The notes: generated from the sequence alone by a model not told the origin. Counted from the stretch's first letter, positions 1 through 10,844 are shown. The stretch is DNA of 48,861 nt from an uncultured beta proteobacterium (GCA_903847325.1 CAINDJ010000244.1:1-48861), one strand, 5' to 3'. Made by a program: numbers and translations.

Positions 1-201
1 CTCGATGGGCATCAGACCTGAGATCATATTGATCAGAGTCGATTTGCCACAACCATTCGGCCCAAAAATCGAAACGATTTTTCCCTTCGGAATATTTAAA
101 TCGAAATCTTCATATAGTGGTGCACCCCCAAAGGCTTTATTCAGGCCACGGATGGTGACATGAGTCCCCGCAGGCTGGGGACTTTCAAGAATCGTACTCA
201 T
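1..201 (-). CDS. ABC transporter ATP-binding protein, NitT/TauT (nitrate/sulfonate/taurine) type; C-terminal part truncated by window edge
   Basis: Minus-strand frame opens at ATG 199-201, overlaps the permease stop, and encodes a Walker A-like segment (PNGCGKSTLI) running off the left edge. Confidence 0.8.
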   Translation of the reverse strand, partial: MSTILESPQPAGTHVTIRGLNKAFGGAPLYEDFDLNIPKGKIVSIFGPNGCGKSTLINMISGLMPIE

Positions 202-968
202 GCTTTGCCACTCCAGTGAATCAGGTGTTTTTCAAGCATCATGAACAAGACATTCAAGCCATAACCTACCGCGCCTGTGATAATGATTGAGCTGTACATT
301 TCTTTTACGTTGAACACTTGTTGCGCATCGATGATGCGATGCCCAAGTCCATCCTCTGAGCCGATAAACATTTCGGCAACAATCACAATGACAAGCGCCA
401 TCGAGATGCCGCTGCGCAGGCCTACAAAAGTTTGCGGCAGGCTCTCCATGAGCAAAACATCTTTAAAAATGTAGCGTTTGGGAATGCCCATTGTCATAGC
501 AGCCATCACGCGCGTTTTTTTCGCATTCATTACGCCGTAGGCGCTATTAAACAAAATCACCAGCACAGCCGCGAAGGCTGCGATGGCGACTTTGTTTAGA
601 TCCGTAATGCCGAAAATCAGCAAAAATAAAGGAATCAACGCCGATGAGGGGGTCGAGCGAAAAAAATCAACCAAAAACTCAACACTCCGATAAATACTCC
701 TTGAACTGCCAAGCGCAATGCCCAGTGGCACGCCAATGACTGTAGCAACACCGAATGCATAGAGTGTTCTGCGCAGCGTCGCAAGCAGATCAATATTCAT
801 CGCGCCTGAAATCAGCGATTTCCATAAAAAAATCAGCGTATCGACTGGTGGAGGTAACAAAACGGGTTTGACCCATTTTGCCGAAATCGCGAGCTCCCAC
901 AGGCCCAGCAATAAAAGTGGGCCGACTAGTGGTAGAAGTATGGAGAGTTTAAGGTTCGTAATGCGCAT
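198..968 (-). CDS. ABC transporter permease, SsuC/TauC-like
   Basis: 256 aa, hydrophobic; BPD_transp_1-like region; sits between ATPase and substrate-binding genes. Confidence 0.85.
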   Translation of the reverse strand: MRITNLKLSILLPLVGPLLLLGLWELAISAKWVKPVLLPPPVDTLIFLWKSLISGAMNIDLLATLRRTLYAFGVATVIGVPLGIALGSSRSIYRSVEFLVDFFRSTPSSALIPLFLLIFGITDLNKVAIAAFAAVLVILFNSAYGVMNAKKTRVMAAMTMGIPKRYIFKDVLLMESLPQTFVGLRSGISMALVIVIVAEMFIGSEDGLGHRIIDAQQVFNVKEMYSSIIITGAVGYGLNVLFMMLEKHLIHWSGKA

Positions 969-972
969 TGCC

Positions 973-1959
973 TCAGGCTCCGTACATGAGGGATTTCACA
1001 TCGACTTTTTGAGTAAAGATTTTGCGTTCGGTAAATACATCGAAATACTTCTGAAACGCCGCGATGTCACTTGGCTTGAATTCGTTGTACATGACGAAAT
1101 TCGCAATCGGAACTTCTTTGGCAATCGCGCTGTCAATCGAAGTGTATTTATCTAGAGAAAGACGCGCGGCATCAGGTTCCTTTCTGACGAAATCGACACC
1201 TTTCGCATAAGCGGCTAAAAACTTTTTAACGTCTTCGGGGTTTTCTTTAATCAGCGATGTGGTGAGGGACGCTGTGCCACCGAACCATGGTGCATCGGCA
1301 TCATCCAGCACATATTTTGAAATCACACCGGTCTCAAGAATCTTGCTTTGACTTTTCATGCGACCGATGGTGCCGCTTGGCTCCAGCGTGTAGACGGCAT
1401 CGATTTGCCCGGCAACGAGTGCGGGGACATGCTGACCCACAGGCAGCTCAATCGGTTTGATATCGCCCAGGCCATTTTTTTCGAGAATGATCTTGGTAAG
1501 CACTACGTTTTGAATGCCAGGCCCGCAGGCAACGCGTGCGCCTTTCAAATCTTTGATCGCGGTGGCTTTACTGTCCATCGGGACCAGGAACTCGTCCAGT
1601 ACATATTTATGATTGGAAGGGTTGGAACAAATGATTTTGAACAGATTCGGGGAGGTGATTTCACCCAAAGCCAGGGCTGCGGAGGCCGTACCATTTGCGG
1701 AACCGTGAATGCGCCCCGCTATCATCGCTTCAACAATCTGTGAGGGGCTGGCGAATTTGACCGCTTCGACATCCAGACCGACTTCTTTGAAATACCCTTT
1801 TTCAAGGGCGACATAAAAAGGCAGGCCGGCTGCAATCGGCCAGTAACCCATCAGAATTTTCCCTCCTGCCGCACGGGTGATCGCGGGGAGCATGGACATC
1901 AGTGCCGTGCTGGCACCTACGGTGAGTAGTTGACGACGGCGATTCGAGGTTTGGCGCAT
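973..1959 (-). CDS. ABC transporter substrate-binding protein, NitT/TauT (NMT1/THI5-like) family
   Basis: Signal peptide MRQTSNRRRQLLTVGASTALMSMLPAITRAAG; KILMGYWPIAAGLPFYVALEKGYFKEVGLDVE motif. ORF is open from 2037 but the signal peptide supports a start at 1959. Confidence 0.85.
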   Translation of the reverse strand: MRQTSNRRRQLLTVGASTALMSMLPAITRAAGGKILMGYWPIAAGLPFYVALEKGYFKEVGLDVEAVKFASPSQIVEAMIAGRIHGSANGTASAALALGEITSPNLFKIICSNPSNHKYVLDEFLVPMDSKATAIKDLKGARVACGPGIQNVVLTKIILEKNGLGDIKPIELPVGQHVPALVAGQIDAVYTLEPSGTIGRMKSQSKILETGVISKYVLDDADAPWFGGTASLTTSLIKENPEDVKKFLAAYAKGVDFVRKEPDAARLSLDKYTSIDSAIAKEVPIANFVMYNEFKPSDIAAFQKYFDVFTERKIFTQKVDVKSLMYGA

Positions 1960-2016
1960 GGCATTTCCTTTGGTTGATCGACTCAGGAGGGCGTTTGACT
2001 TGAAATCAAACTGATG

Positions 2017-2035
2017 TACAAGCTTGTATGCAAGC
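2017..2035. promoter_or_regulatory. Palindromic putative operator (TACAAGCTTGTA overlapping GCTTGTATGCAAGC)
   Basis: 12-bp perfect palindrome overlapping a near-palindrome resembling GntR/FCD CTTGTATACAAG-type operators, upstream of the ABC operon. Confidence 0.4.
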
Positions 2036-2181
2036 AAAATGCGTGCCAGATGCGCCTGTCATGCATGCTTGTCTGAGGGAGCCAGTGGAGTGTTGGAGCT
2101 GGGCGTGTGGGGTCGTCTCGGTGTGGTCAGACTTGGTGCTGCGATGTCGCGTGCGTGCACCAAAAGAGAACGACTGGTGTT

Positions 2182-4341
2182 CTATGCCTGTACTGCGCTC
2201 AACTCCTGATGAGCCAGGTTGACCGAGCGCTGCAGTTGTTTCATCGGATAGGTGAGCTCTGGATAGGTATGCTCGAGAATCTCTTTTGGGAGCGGCGCAA
2301 GTGTGTCGGTCGGTTTGAGCGAACCAAAGCTGGGCAGCAGGCTGTCAAGATGCTGGATGACAACCTCAGGAGGGTGAGGCATGGAGAGTAACGTTGTCAT
2401 CACCGCAGCAATCTGTGAGGCCAGCATATGGCTTTGAATCAACAAATTATTGAACTCGGCTACGTGCTTTTGGCGCGATTCAGGTTCAAGCATCATGCGG
2501 TAAAAAGCGCTCGCAAAGTTGCTAAAAGCCACGTGAACGTTTTTACGCGCCAGTCTCCAGTTCAGGTCGGCTTGCCCCACCTGTGGATTCGTCGGGTCAA
2601 TGCCTGATTGGCTTCGCGCATCGAGATACTGAAGCCCTGACTGTAAATATGCGCGGTTGGCCATCACGGCTGCCTTGGCCAGCGATGGCATGAACTGTGA
2701 TTCCCACCACGGCAAGAAATAACTGCAGCCAAAACAGATCACTGAGCCTACGAAGGTATCGATCGCGCGATCCGCAATAATGGTTGAGGAACCGGGATCA
2801 ATGAAGTGAAACGCCATCAGAATCGCAGTCGTATTCAAGGTCGATGCTGCCATGTAGTTGACCTGAATCATGCTTGCGCCAACAATGGTGATGAGTACCA
2901 TCATGATGAAAAGCAGGGTTTGATCGTGCACACTGTAAAGGATGCCGAAAGCCACGGCACAACCTATCAGTGTGCCTAGCAGACGAAAGCCATTGCGCTG
3001 CCGAGTGAGCGCAAACCCCGGCTTCATGATGATGAGCACGGTGAGCAAGATCCAGAACCCTTGACGGGCGAGAACAGGGAGCAGTGTCGACACAGCCATG
3101 GCGATGCCGGCGGCGAGTGTGATGCGAAGTGCGTAACGGCAAATAGGTGAATCCAGTCGCAAATTGCTGGTCAGCATGCCAATGCGAAACTGATCTCGCG
3201 ATAAGAATTGGGTCAATGAATTATTGATATCTACGGACTGGATTGGTTTAGTGCCAGGCGACCCGCGCGTGTATTCGGCCATCCGGTCAACAATCCGCGC
3301 ATTGACGCGCAGGCGACGCAGAATTTCTACGCATAATCTATAGACATCAGGTTCGCGTGTCGGCAGTCCGCTTTCTTGCATCACCTGTACTTCAAACTCA
3401 AGCGCCCGTAATTCAGCCTTCACACTGCTGCGCCGTCTGACCGGGCGATCACGTGAGACCGCGAGGGCGATGCGCTCGATCTCCAGGGACATTTTGTAAA
3501 GCGCATCGCGCATAAAAATCAGCGCGTCCGCGTCCCCTAGTGTTTTTTTCAGCAAAGCGTAGTCTGTGCGCGTTGCAACGAGCGTGTCGAGAATGGCAAT
3601 CATCTCGACAAAAAGATTCCACAGCATAATGCGGCGCGGATCCTTTTTAGTCGTGTCAGTTGTTAAGCCTCTGAGCACCATGTCACGGGCGGCCTGGTGT
3701 TTCTCGATCATATCGGACTGACAGGTGATCAGTTCGCGGTAGGTCGTATCCAGATCGCTTTCGAGGTTGTACATGTCCGCGCGACGTTGAATGTACTCAG
3801 CTGTCGCGAACAGGGCGATGGATAAGGCTTGTTCTTTCTCGCGCATGGTCATCAGGCGACTGACTAAATAGCTAAATACGGCGTAGAACAAACCACCACC
3901 AAAAGAGGTGAGTGTATGGAGCAGCACTTCGTCCGCAGTTAACGGGGAGTGCATGGTGACAGTCATCAGTAACAGGCAGGCAAAGCCAATCTGGCCACCT
4001 TTTTTGCCATAAACCGACAACATTGAGAAAAAGAAACATTGCCCAATGACGGCAAACCAGATCAGCAAAGGATGCGAAGAGGCTAGTCCGGTGATAGTGA
4101 CGGTCACGCCACCTAGCAGCGCTCCACCCAGCATTTCCCGGGCTCGGTGTTCGTGTGGGCCAGGCTGGTCGATAAATGCGACACACAGGGCACCAAATGT
4201 CGCCACTAGCCCCTCTGCGTACCAGCCAAACAGACCCCCTATGACCATGATCGGCAGCAAAGTACCCGTCGCCCGACGCATGCCACTATAAAAATGATGG
4301 CTATACAGGTAGCGCCTGACTTGGTTAATGCTGATGTCCAT
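2182..4341 (-). CDS. FUSC family protein / YccS-AaeB-like inner membrane exporter
   Basis: About 720 aa with two blocks of TM helices flanking a soluble region; likely start MDISINQVRRYLYSHH at 4341 (ORF open to 4419). Confidence 0.8.
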   Translation of the reverse strand: MDISINQVRRYLYSHHFYSGMRRATGTLLPIMVIGGLFGWYAEGLVATFGALCVAFIDQPGPHEHRAREMLGGALLGGVTVTITGLASSHPLLIWFAVIGQCFFFSMLSVYGKKGGQIGFACLLLMTVTMHSPLTADEVLLHTLTSFGGGLFYAVFSYLVSRLMTMREKEQALSIALFATAEYIQRRADMYNLESDLDTTYRELITCQSDMIEKHQAARDMVLRGLTTDTTKKDPRRIMLWNLFVEMIAILDTLVATRTDYALLKKTLGDADALIFMRDALYKMSLEIERIALAVSRDRPVRRRSSVKAELRALEFEVQVMQESGLPTREPDVYRLCVEILRRLRVNARIVDRMAEYTRGSPGTKPIQSVDINNSLTQFLSRDQFRIGMLTSNLRLDSPICRYALRITLAAGIAMAVSTLLPVLARQGFWILLTVLIIMKPGFALTRQRNGFRLLGTLIGCAVAFGILYSVHDQTLLFIMMVLITIVGASMIQVNYMAASTLNTTAILMAFHFIDPGSSTIIADRAIDTFVGSVICFGCSYFLPWWESQFMPSLAKAAVMANRAYLQSGLQYLDARSQSGIDPTNPQVGQADLNWRLARKNVHVAFSNFASAFYRMMLEPESRQKHVAEFNNLLIQSHMLASQIAAVMTTLLSMPHPPEVVIQHLDSLLPSFGSLKPTDTLAPLPKEILEHTYPELTYPMKQLQRSVNLAHQELSAVQA

Positions 4342-4776
4342 GGGTGGTTTGGCCGGGCGGTTGGTTGTCGGGTTTACCCTTATTATAGGCCTGCTGATTT
4401 GCGCTGCGGCGCACAACACGTTAAAGTTTAAGATTCGTGCGAAAAAAGCTCACCGCTTTTTACGTGCAATGGCTTCAATGTCCGGGTCACCACCCGATTT
4501 GTGCTTGCCATTTAAACTTTTGCTGCTGCCCCCGCCATAAGCTGTGGTCAGCGCGTCCGTTTCGATCCAGTGCACCCCTGTTGGGTGCGTGCAACGCCTG
4601 AAGGCGAATGCGCGTCGGGTTGGCAATGTATCCGGGTAGCCAGGCTCCGTGAGCTTGAAAACGTCGGGTCATGTTGCGATTTCCGTCGCGGTTCCGTGAC
4701 TCTCTATATGGATGTGTTTAAAGCACACGGGGAGAACAGTCTGATGGGTAATGCCGGTAATGAAAGGAATGAAATC

Positions 4777-6495
4777 ATGGAACTCAATGGCGCAGATATT
4801 GTCGCGCGTTGTCTGGCTGACGAAGGCGTAGAACACGTCTTTGGCTACCCCGGTGGAGCAGTGCTCTACATTTACGACGCGATTTACAAGCAAGATAAAT
4901 TCAAACACATCCTGGTCAGGCATGAGCAGGCTGCTGTTCACGCAGCGGATGCTTATTCGCGCTCGTCCAACAAAGTAGGCGTATGCCTGGTCACCAGCGG
5001 TCCTGGTGTCACCAATGCTGTCACGGGTATTGCAACGGCCTACATGGATTCGATCCCGATGGTGATCATCAGTGGTCAGGTGCCAACGCACGCCATTGGT
5101 GAGGACGCTTTTCAGGAGTGCGACACGGTTGGTATCACCCGACCTTGTGTCAAACATAATTTCCTGGTGCGGGACGTCAAAGACCTGGCAGAGACCATGC
5201 GTCGCGCGTTTTATATCGCACGTACCGGACGTCCCGGTCCTGTACTCGTTGATATCCCCAAAGACATCACCGTTGCGCATTGCAAATACACGCCCTCAAA
5301 AGGCGAACCGGTTTTGCGCTCGTACACCCCAGTGGTGAAAGGCCATCAGGGGCAGATCAAAAAAGCTGTGCAGATGCTGCTCCAGGCTGAGCGCCCCATG
5401 GTCTATAGCGGTGGTGGTGCGATTTTGTCGGATGCCTCGGCTGAGCTGACGCAGTTCGTCAAGCTGCTCGGCGCACCTTGCACCAACACGTTGATGGGAT
5501 TGGGCGCTTATCCTTTTAGCGACAAACAATACGTTGGTATGCCAGGCATGCACGGTACCTACGAGGCCAATATGGCGATGCAGCACTGCGATGTGCTGAT
5601 TGCGATTGGCGCACGTTTTGACGATCGCGTGATTGGTAATCCCAAACATTTCGCACAAAACCCACGCAAAATTATTCATATCGATATTGATCCTTCCTCT
5701 ATTTCAAAGCGTGTCAAAGTCGAAGTGCCGATCGTGGGCAACATCAAAGATGTTCTGGTTGAAATGATGGCGCAGTACGAAGCCGCAGCAGTTGAGACCA
5801 AACAAAACACCGAGGCGCTTGCCAAGTGGTGGCAGCAAGTTGACATCTGGCGTGGCAAAGAGTGCATGAAATTTGCCGATTCGCTCGAGGTGATCAAACC
5901 TCAGTCCGTGGTGCAAAAGCTCTGGGAAATCACCGGTGGCGATGCCTTCATCACCTCGGATGTGGGCCAGCACCAGATGTGGGCGGCACAGTATTACGGC
6001 TTTAATAAGCCACGCCGCTGGATCAACTCCGGTGGTCTGGGTACCATGGGTGTCGGGCTCCCCTACGCGATGGGCGTACAGATGGCTAACCCCGATGCGA
6101 CCGTCGCCTGTATTACTGGCGAAGGCTCGATCCAGATGAATATCCAGGAGCTCGCAACCTGCCGTCAATACCATCTGACGCCTAAGGTGATATGCCTGAA
6201 CAACCGTTTTCTTGGCATGGTTCGCCAGTGGCAGCAGATTGATTATTCGTCGCGTTACTCAGAGTCCTATATGGACTCGTTGCCTGACTTCGTCAAACTG
6301 GTCGAGGCATATGGCCACGTAGGCATGCGCATCGAAAAACCTGCCGATGTCGAGGGTGCATTGCGTGAGGCGTTCAAATTAAAAGATCGCCTGGTATTCA
6401 TGGACTTCATTACCGATCAGACAGAGAACGTTTGGCCCATGGTCAAAGCCGGTCGCGGTTTGACCGAAATGTTGCTCGGTTCAGAAGACCTGTAA
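4777..6495 (+). CDS. ilvI: Acetolactate synthase large subunit
   Basis: MELNGADIVARCLADEGVEHVFGYPGGAVLYIYDA; TPP enzyme motifs; followed by ilvH and ilvC. AAAGGA Shine-Dalgarno upstream of ATG 4777. Confidence 0.95.
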   Translation: MELNGADIVARCLADEGVEHVFGYPGGAVLYIYDAIYKQDKFKHILVRHEQAAVHAADAYSRSSNKVGVCLVTSGPGVTNAVTGIATAYMDSIPMVIISGQVPTHAIGEDAFQECDTVGITRPCVKHNFLVRDVKDLAETMRRAFYIARTGRPGPVLVDIPKDITVAHCKYTPSKGEPVLRSYTPVVKGHQGQIKKAVQMLLQAERPMVYSGGGAILSDASAELTQFVKLLGAPCTNTLMGLGAYPFSDKQYVGMPGMHGTYEANMAMQHCDVLIAIGARFDDRVIGNPKHFAQNPRKIIHIDIDPSSISKRVKVEVPIVGNIKDVLVEMMAQYEAAAVETKQNTEALAKWWQQVDIWRGKECMKFADSLEVIKPQSVVQKLWEITGGDAFITSDVGQHQMWAAQYYGFNKPRRWINSGGLGTMGVGLPYAMGVQMANPDATVACITGEGSIQMNIQELATCRQYHLTPKVICLNNRFLGMVRQWQQIDYSSRYSESYMDSLPDFVKLVEAYGHVGMRIEKPADVEGALREAFKLKDRLVFMDFITDQTENVWPMVKAGRGLTEMLLGSEDL

Positions 6496-6505
6496 GGAGA
6501 CCACC

Positions 6506-6997
6506 ATGAAACACGTTATCTCTGTACTGATGGAAAATGCCCCAGGTGCTTTATCGCGCGTGGTAGGTTTGTTTTCCGCACGTGGCTACAACATTGAAAC
6601 CCTGACCGTTGCGCCGACTGAAGACAATACCCTGTCGCGGCTGACCCTGGTGACGATGGGTTCGGACGATGTCATCGAACAAATCACCAAGCACTTGAAT
6701 CGCCTCATTGATGTGATTAAGGTCGTTGATCTGACAGAGGGCCCGCATATTGAACGCGAGCTCATGCTGATCAAAGTGCGCGCGGTGGGTAAAGAGCGCG
6801 AAGAAATGAAGCGGATGGCGGATATTTTCCGTGCCCGCATCATTGATGTAACAGACAAGGCCTACACCATCGAACTCACGGGTAACCAAGACAAGATACA
6901 GGCTTTTATCGATGCGCTGGATCGTAGCGCCATTCTTGAGACTGTCCGCACAGGGGTCTCGGGCATGGGTCGCGGAGAACGCATCCTCAAGCTTTGA
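6506..6997 (+). CDS. ilvH: Acetolactate synthase small subunit (ACT domain)
   Basis: MKHVISVLMENAPGALSRVVGLFSARGYNIETLTVAPTED is highly characteristic. Confidence 0.97.
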   Translation: MKHVISVLMENAPGALSRVVGLFSARGYNIETLTVAPTEDNTLSRLTLVTMGSDDVIEQITKHLNRLIDVIKVVDLTEGPHIERELMLIKVRAVGKEREEMKRMADIFRARIIDVTDKAYTIELTGNQDKIQAFIDALDRSAILETVRTGVSGMGRGERILKL

Positions 6998-7012
6998 TCG
7001 CTGCTTGTTTAG

Positions 7013-8086
<1,074 letters not shown>

Positions 8087-8157
8087 TTTGCAGCTGAAGT
8101 TCTGGTTCATGCCTTGTCATGCAGGGCGGACAATCGGGATTTTCAGGCAGTTATTTG

Positions 8158-8183
8158 AAACACGCCCTTCGGGGCGTGTTTTT
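8158..8183 (+). terminator. Rho-independent terminator-like hairpin downstream of ilvC
   Basis: AAACACGCCC-TTCG-GGGCGTGTTTTTTT. Confidence 0.85.
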
Positions 8184-8204
8184 TTGGGTTAACCTTTGGC
8201 TACG

Positions 8205-8864
8205 ATGAATACACCTCACTATCCCCACCCCATTATTGCCCGCGAAGGTTGGCCTTTCCTTGCCGGCTCGATTCTGATCGCATTGCTCGTGACGCAATGG
8301 TCGCCAGGCTGGTCGATTCCTTTGTGGATCATTGCCGTTTTTGTATTGCAGTTTTTTCGTGATCCGGCGCGCGCTGGCTCCACCGCGGCCAACGCAGTGC
8401 TGTCACCGGCTGATGGTCGCATCGTGGTGGTTGAACACACGCATGATCCCTACGGTAATCGCGAGGCGCTGAAAATCAGCGTCTTCATGAATGTATTTAA
8501 CGTACACAGCAATCGCAGTCCTGTAGATGGCAAAGTGCAAAGTGTTGAATACTTTCCAGGTAAATTTTTTAATGCTGCGCTGGACAAAGCTTCACTCGAA
8601 AACGAGCGCAATGCCATGGTGATTCAAACAGAATCAGGCCATATTGTGACCGCGACGCAGGTGGCTGGCCTGGTCGCTAAACGTATTCTTTGCTATGCAA
8701 AAATTGGTGACACACTGGCGCGTGGTCAGCGCTACGGCTTTATCCGTTTTGGTTCGCGTGTCGATGTGTATTTACCCCCCGGTTCGCGTCCGCGTGTCGC
8801 GATCGGTGACAAGGTCAGTGCGACCAGCACCGTCTTAGCTGAACTGCCAGAAACCATTGCCTGA
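8205..8864 (+). CDS. psd: Phosphatidylserine decarboxylase proenzyme
   Basis: [28 protein letters not shown] and C-terminal [11 protein letters not shown] motifs; ORF may use TTG 8196 or ATG 8205. Confidence 0.93.
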   Translation: MNTPHYPHPIIAREGWPFLAGSILIALLVTQWSPGWSIPLWIIAVFVLQFFRDPARAGSTAANAVLSPADGRIVVVEHTHDPYGNREALKISVFMNVFNVHSNRSPVDGKVQSVEYFPGKFFNAALDKASLENERNAMVIQTESGHIVTATQVAGLVAKRILCYAKIGDTLARGQRYGFIRFGSRVDVYLPPGSRPRVAIGDKVSATSTVLAELPETIA

Positions 8865-8871
8865 GGTGTCC

Positions 8872-9630
8872 ATGCCCAATCATTCTCATCGCGATCCTGA
8901 ATTACGTCACCGGGGCATTTATCTACTGCCTAATGCCTTTACGACGGCCGCTTTGTTTGCAGGCTTTTATGCAGTCGTACATGCAATGAATAATCGCTTC
9001 GAAATGGCAGCGATCGCCATTTTTGTAGCGATGGTGCTCGATGGTATGGATGGCCGTGTGGCACGCCTGACCAATACAACTTCTGCATTTGGCGAGCAGT
9101 ATGACTCGCTGTCTGATATGACGTCCTTTGGCGTGGCGCCAGCCTTGGTCGTCTACGAATGGATGCTTAAAGACCTGGGTCGTTGGGGTATGCTCGCCGC
9201 CTTCATTTATGTATGCTGCGCGGCCTTACGTCTGGCACGATTCAATACCAATATCGCAGTGGTCGATAAGCGTTACTTTCAAGGATTGCCGAGCCCAGCC
9301 GCAGCGGCTTTAGTAGCTGGTTTTGTCTGGCTGGTGGTAGATAATCGCTTGCAGGTCCCGCATGAGTTGCTGGCCTGGACGACGTTTTTCCTCACGATCT
9401 ATGCTGGCGTTGCGATGGTGACGAATTTACCCTTTTATAGTGGCAAATCTTTTGCCTTGGGCCGCAGTGTGCCTTTCTGGGTCATTCTGGTTTTTGTCGC
9501 CGGATTTATTTTTATTTCCAGTAACCCGCCTGTCGTACTGTTCGGCTTGTTTATTGTGTATGGCCTATCAGGCTGGGGTGTCTGGGTCTGGCGCAAGAGG
9601 CGTGCAAAACAACTAAGCGCGCGTGCCTGA
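8872..9630 (+). CDS. pssA: CDP-diacylglycerol--serine O-phosphatidyltransferase
   Basis: CDP-alcohol phosphotransferase motif DGMDGRVARLTNTTSAFGEQYDSLSD. Confidence 0.95.
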   Translation: MPNHSHRDPELRHRGIYLLPNAFTTAALFAGFYAVVHAMNNRFEMAAIAIFVAMVLDGMDGRVARLTNTTSAFGEQYDSLSDMTSFGVAPALVVYEWMLKDLGRWGMLAAFIYVCCAALRLARFNTNIAVVDKRYFQGLPSPAAAALVAGFVWLVVDNRLQVPHELLAWTTFFLTIYAGVAMVTNLPFYSGKSFALGRSVPFWVILVFVAGFIFISSNPPVVLFGLFIVYGLSGWGVWVWRKRRAKQLSARA

Positions 9631-9652
9631 ATAGGTCAATCCGACACACAAT

Positions 9653-9688
9653 AAAAACCTGTCAGTTCAATATTACTGACAGGTTTTT
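9653..9688. terminator. Bidirectional rho-independent terminator between convergent genes
   Basis: AAAAACCTGTCAG-N10-CTGACAGGTTTTT perfect 13-bp stem. Confidence 0.92.
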
Positions 9689-9694
9689 ATTATT

Positions 9695-10234
9695 TCAGTG
9701 CCGACTGTCGCCCCCGTGCAGGCTCCACGGATCAGGTCCTGGATGAAAGTGGGTGACCTCTTTACCATCGGCACCCATATAGACGTACATCATTGAGGCC
9801 CATACGTCAGATTGTTTGTAACGATACGCCCAGACAATTTCGTTACCCTTGGCCACGCCATCGGTATTGGCGGGCGGGCCAAATTCGCAGGTGACTTGCT
9901 GGGCAGTCCATTTGCCCTGCGAAAGCATCGCGAAGTGTGCATCAGTGAGCAGTTGCTTCATCGCCACGACATTGCCTTCTTTTGAAACAAAACTGCCGTA
10001 GGCATATTGCCCCATTGGCTGTAGCGTCCAGATCATGCGTTGCGTGCCATCTGTGTTCTTACAGACCGTGGTCGGTTTTCCGAATTGTTTTTCGACCTCG
10101 GCGATAGGTGTGCCTGCCGGAACCGATTGCAATTGGGCGCAACCCGTCAGTGCAAGAGCCGCTGCTGCCAGGCCGAGTAGGCTTTTTGTGATGCGTGTGC
10201 GGTCAATATGACCGTTAATTTGAGTGGTATTCAT
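9695..10234 (-). CDS. Putative lipoprotein (paralog of the upstream neighbour)
   Basis: Start MNTTQINGHIDRTRITKSLLGLAAAALALTGCAQ with LTGC lipobox. Confidence 0.75.
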   Translation of the reverse strand: MNTTQINGHIDRTRITKSLLGLAAAALALTGCAQLQSVPAGTPIAEVEKQFGKPTTVCKNTDGTQRMIWTLQPMGQYAYGSFVSKEGNVVAMKQLLTDAHFAMLSQGKWTAQQVTCEFGPPANTDGVAKGNEIVWAYRYKQSDVWASMMYVYMGADGKEVTHFHPGPDPWSLHGGDSRH

Positions 10235-10262
10235 GTTTGTTCCTTTAAGCGGTAATGCCTGG

Positions 10263-10775
10263 TTAATCCACACTGAATCCGCGCGTGCCCTCATCAAACA
10301 TCGGGTCAGGCACGGGGCCGAATTTCATCACGGTTTGACCATCGTCACCAAAGGTGATCACCATGAACGAATACCATGTGTCCAGATGCATGTAACGATA
10401 CAGCCAAGTCGTATGCTTGTCGCTGAATCCGAGACCTAAATCCTGAATTTCTGCTGGCGGGCCAAACTGACAATGGATTTGTTCCTTGGTCATGCCGGGT
10501 GTGGCCAGGATGGCAAAGTTCGCATCGGTCAGTATCTGCTTAAAACCGCTAATCCGTCCATCCGTCGAAAGTTCAGTTGCCCAGGCTTGTTGCCCCATGG
10601 GTTGAGCCGTCCATACCAGGCGTTCGGTGCCTGTTTTTCCTGCACAACGCGCTGCGGGTTGTCCAAATTGTTTAATGACTACATCTATATTGGTGCCAGG
10701 GGGGATGCTGGTCAGACTGGCGCATCCTGTTAAAAGTACCAATAAAAAAGATAAGCTTAGCTTTCTGATGCGCAT
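10263..10775 (-). CDS. Putative lipoprotein (paralog of the downstream neighbour)
   Basis: Start MRIRKLSLSFLLVLLTGCASL with LTGC lipobox; clear similarity to the 9695-10234 product. Confidence 0.75.
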   Translation of the reverse strand: MRIRKLSLSFLLVLLTGCASLTSIPPGTNIDVVIKQFGQPAARCAGKTGTERLVWTAQPMGQQAWATELSTDGRISGFKQILTDANFAILATPGMTKEQIHCQFGPPAEIQDLGLGFSDKHTTWLYRYMHLDTWYSFMVITFGDDGQTVMKFGPVPDPMFDEGTRGFSVD

Positions 10776-10844
10776 GTCATGTCCGTAGAGGGGTAACCAG
10801 GGTGGGCGAGGTTGCTCCACTGGGATTGATTTTAGCGAATCAGC

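Noticed and set aside
4669-5280. 203-aa minus-strand ORF opposite ilvI, and similar long antisense ORFs over ilvC, pnp, ilvH and hemN
   Set aside because: They are shadow frames of strongly conserved plus-strand genes, show no recognisable domain and lack supporting gene context.
9128-9313. 61-aa ORF within pssA
   Set aside because: Alternative frame inside a certain gene with no coding signature.
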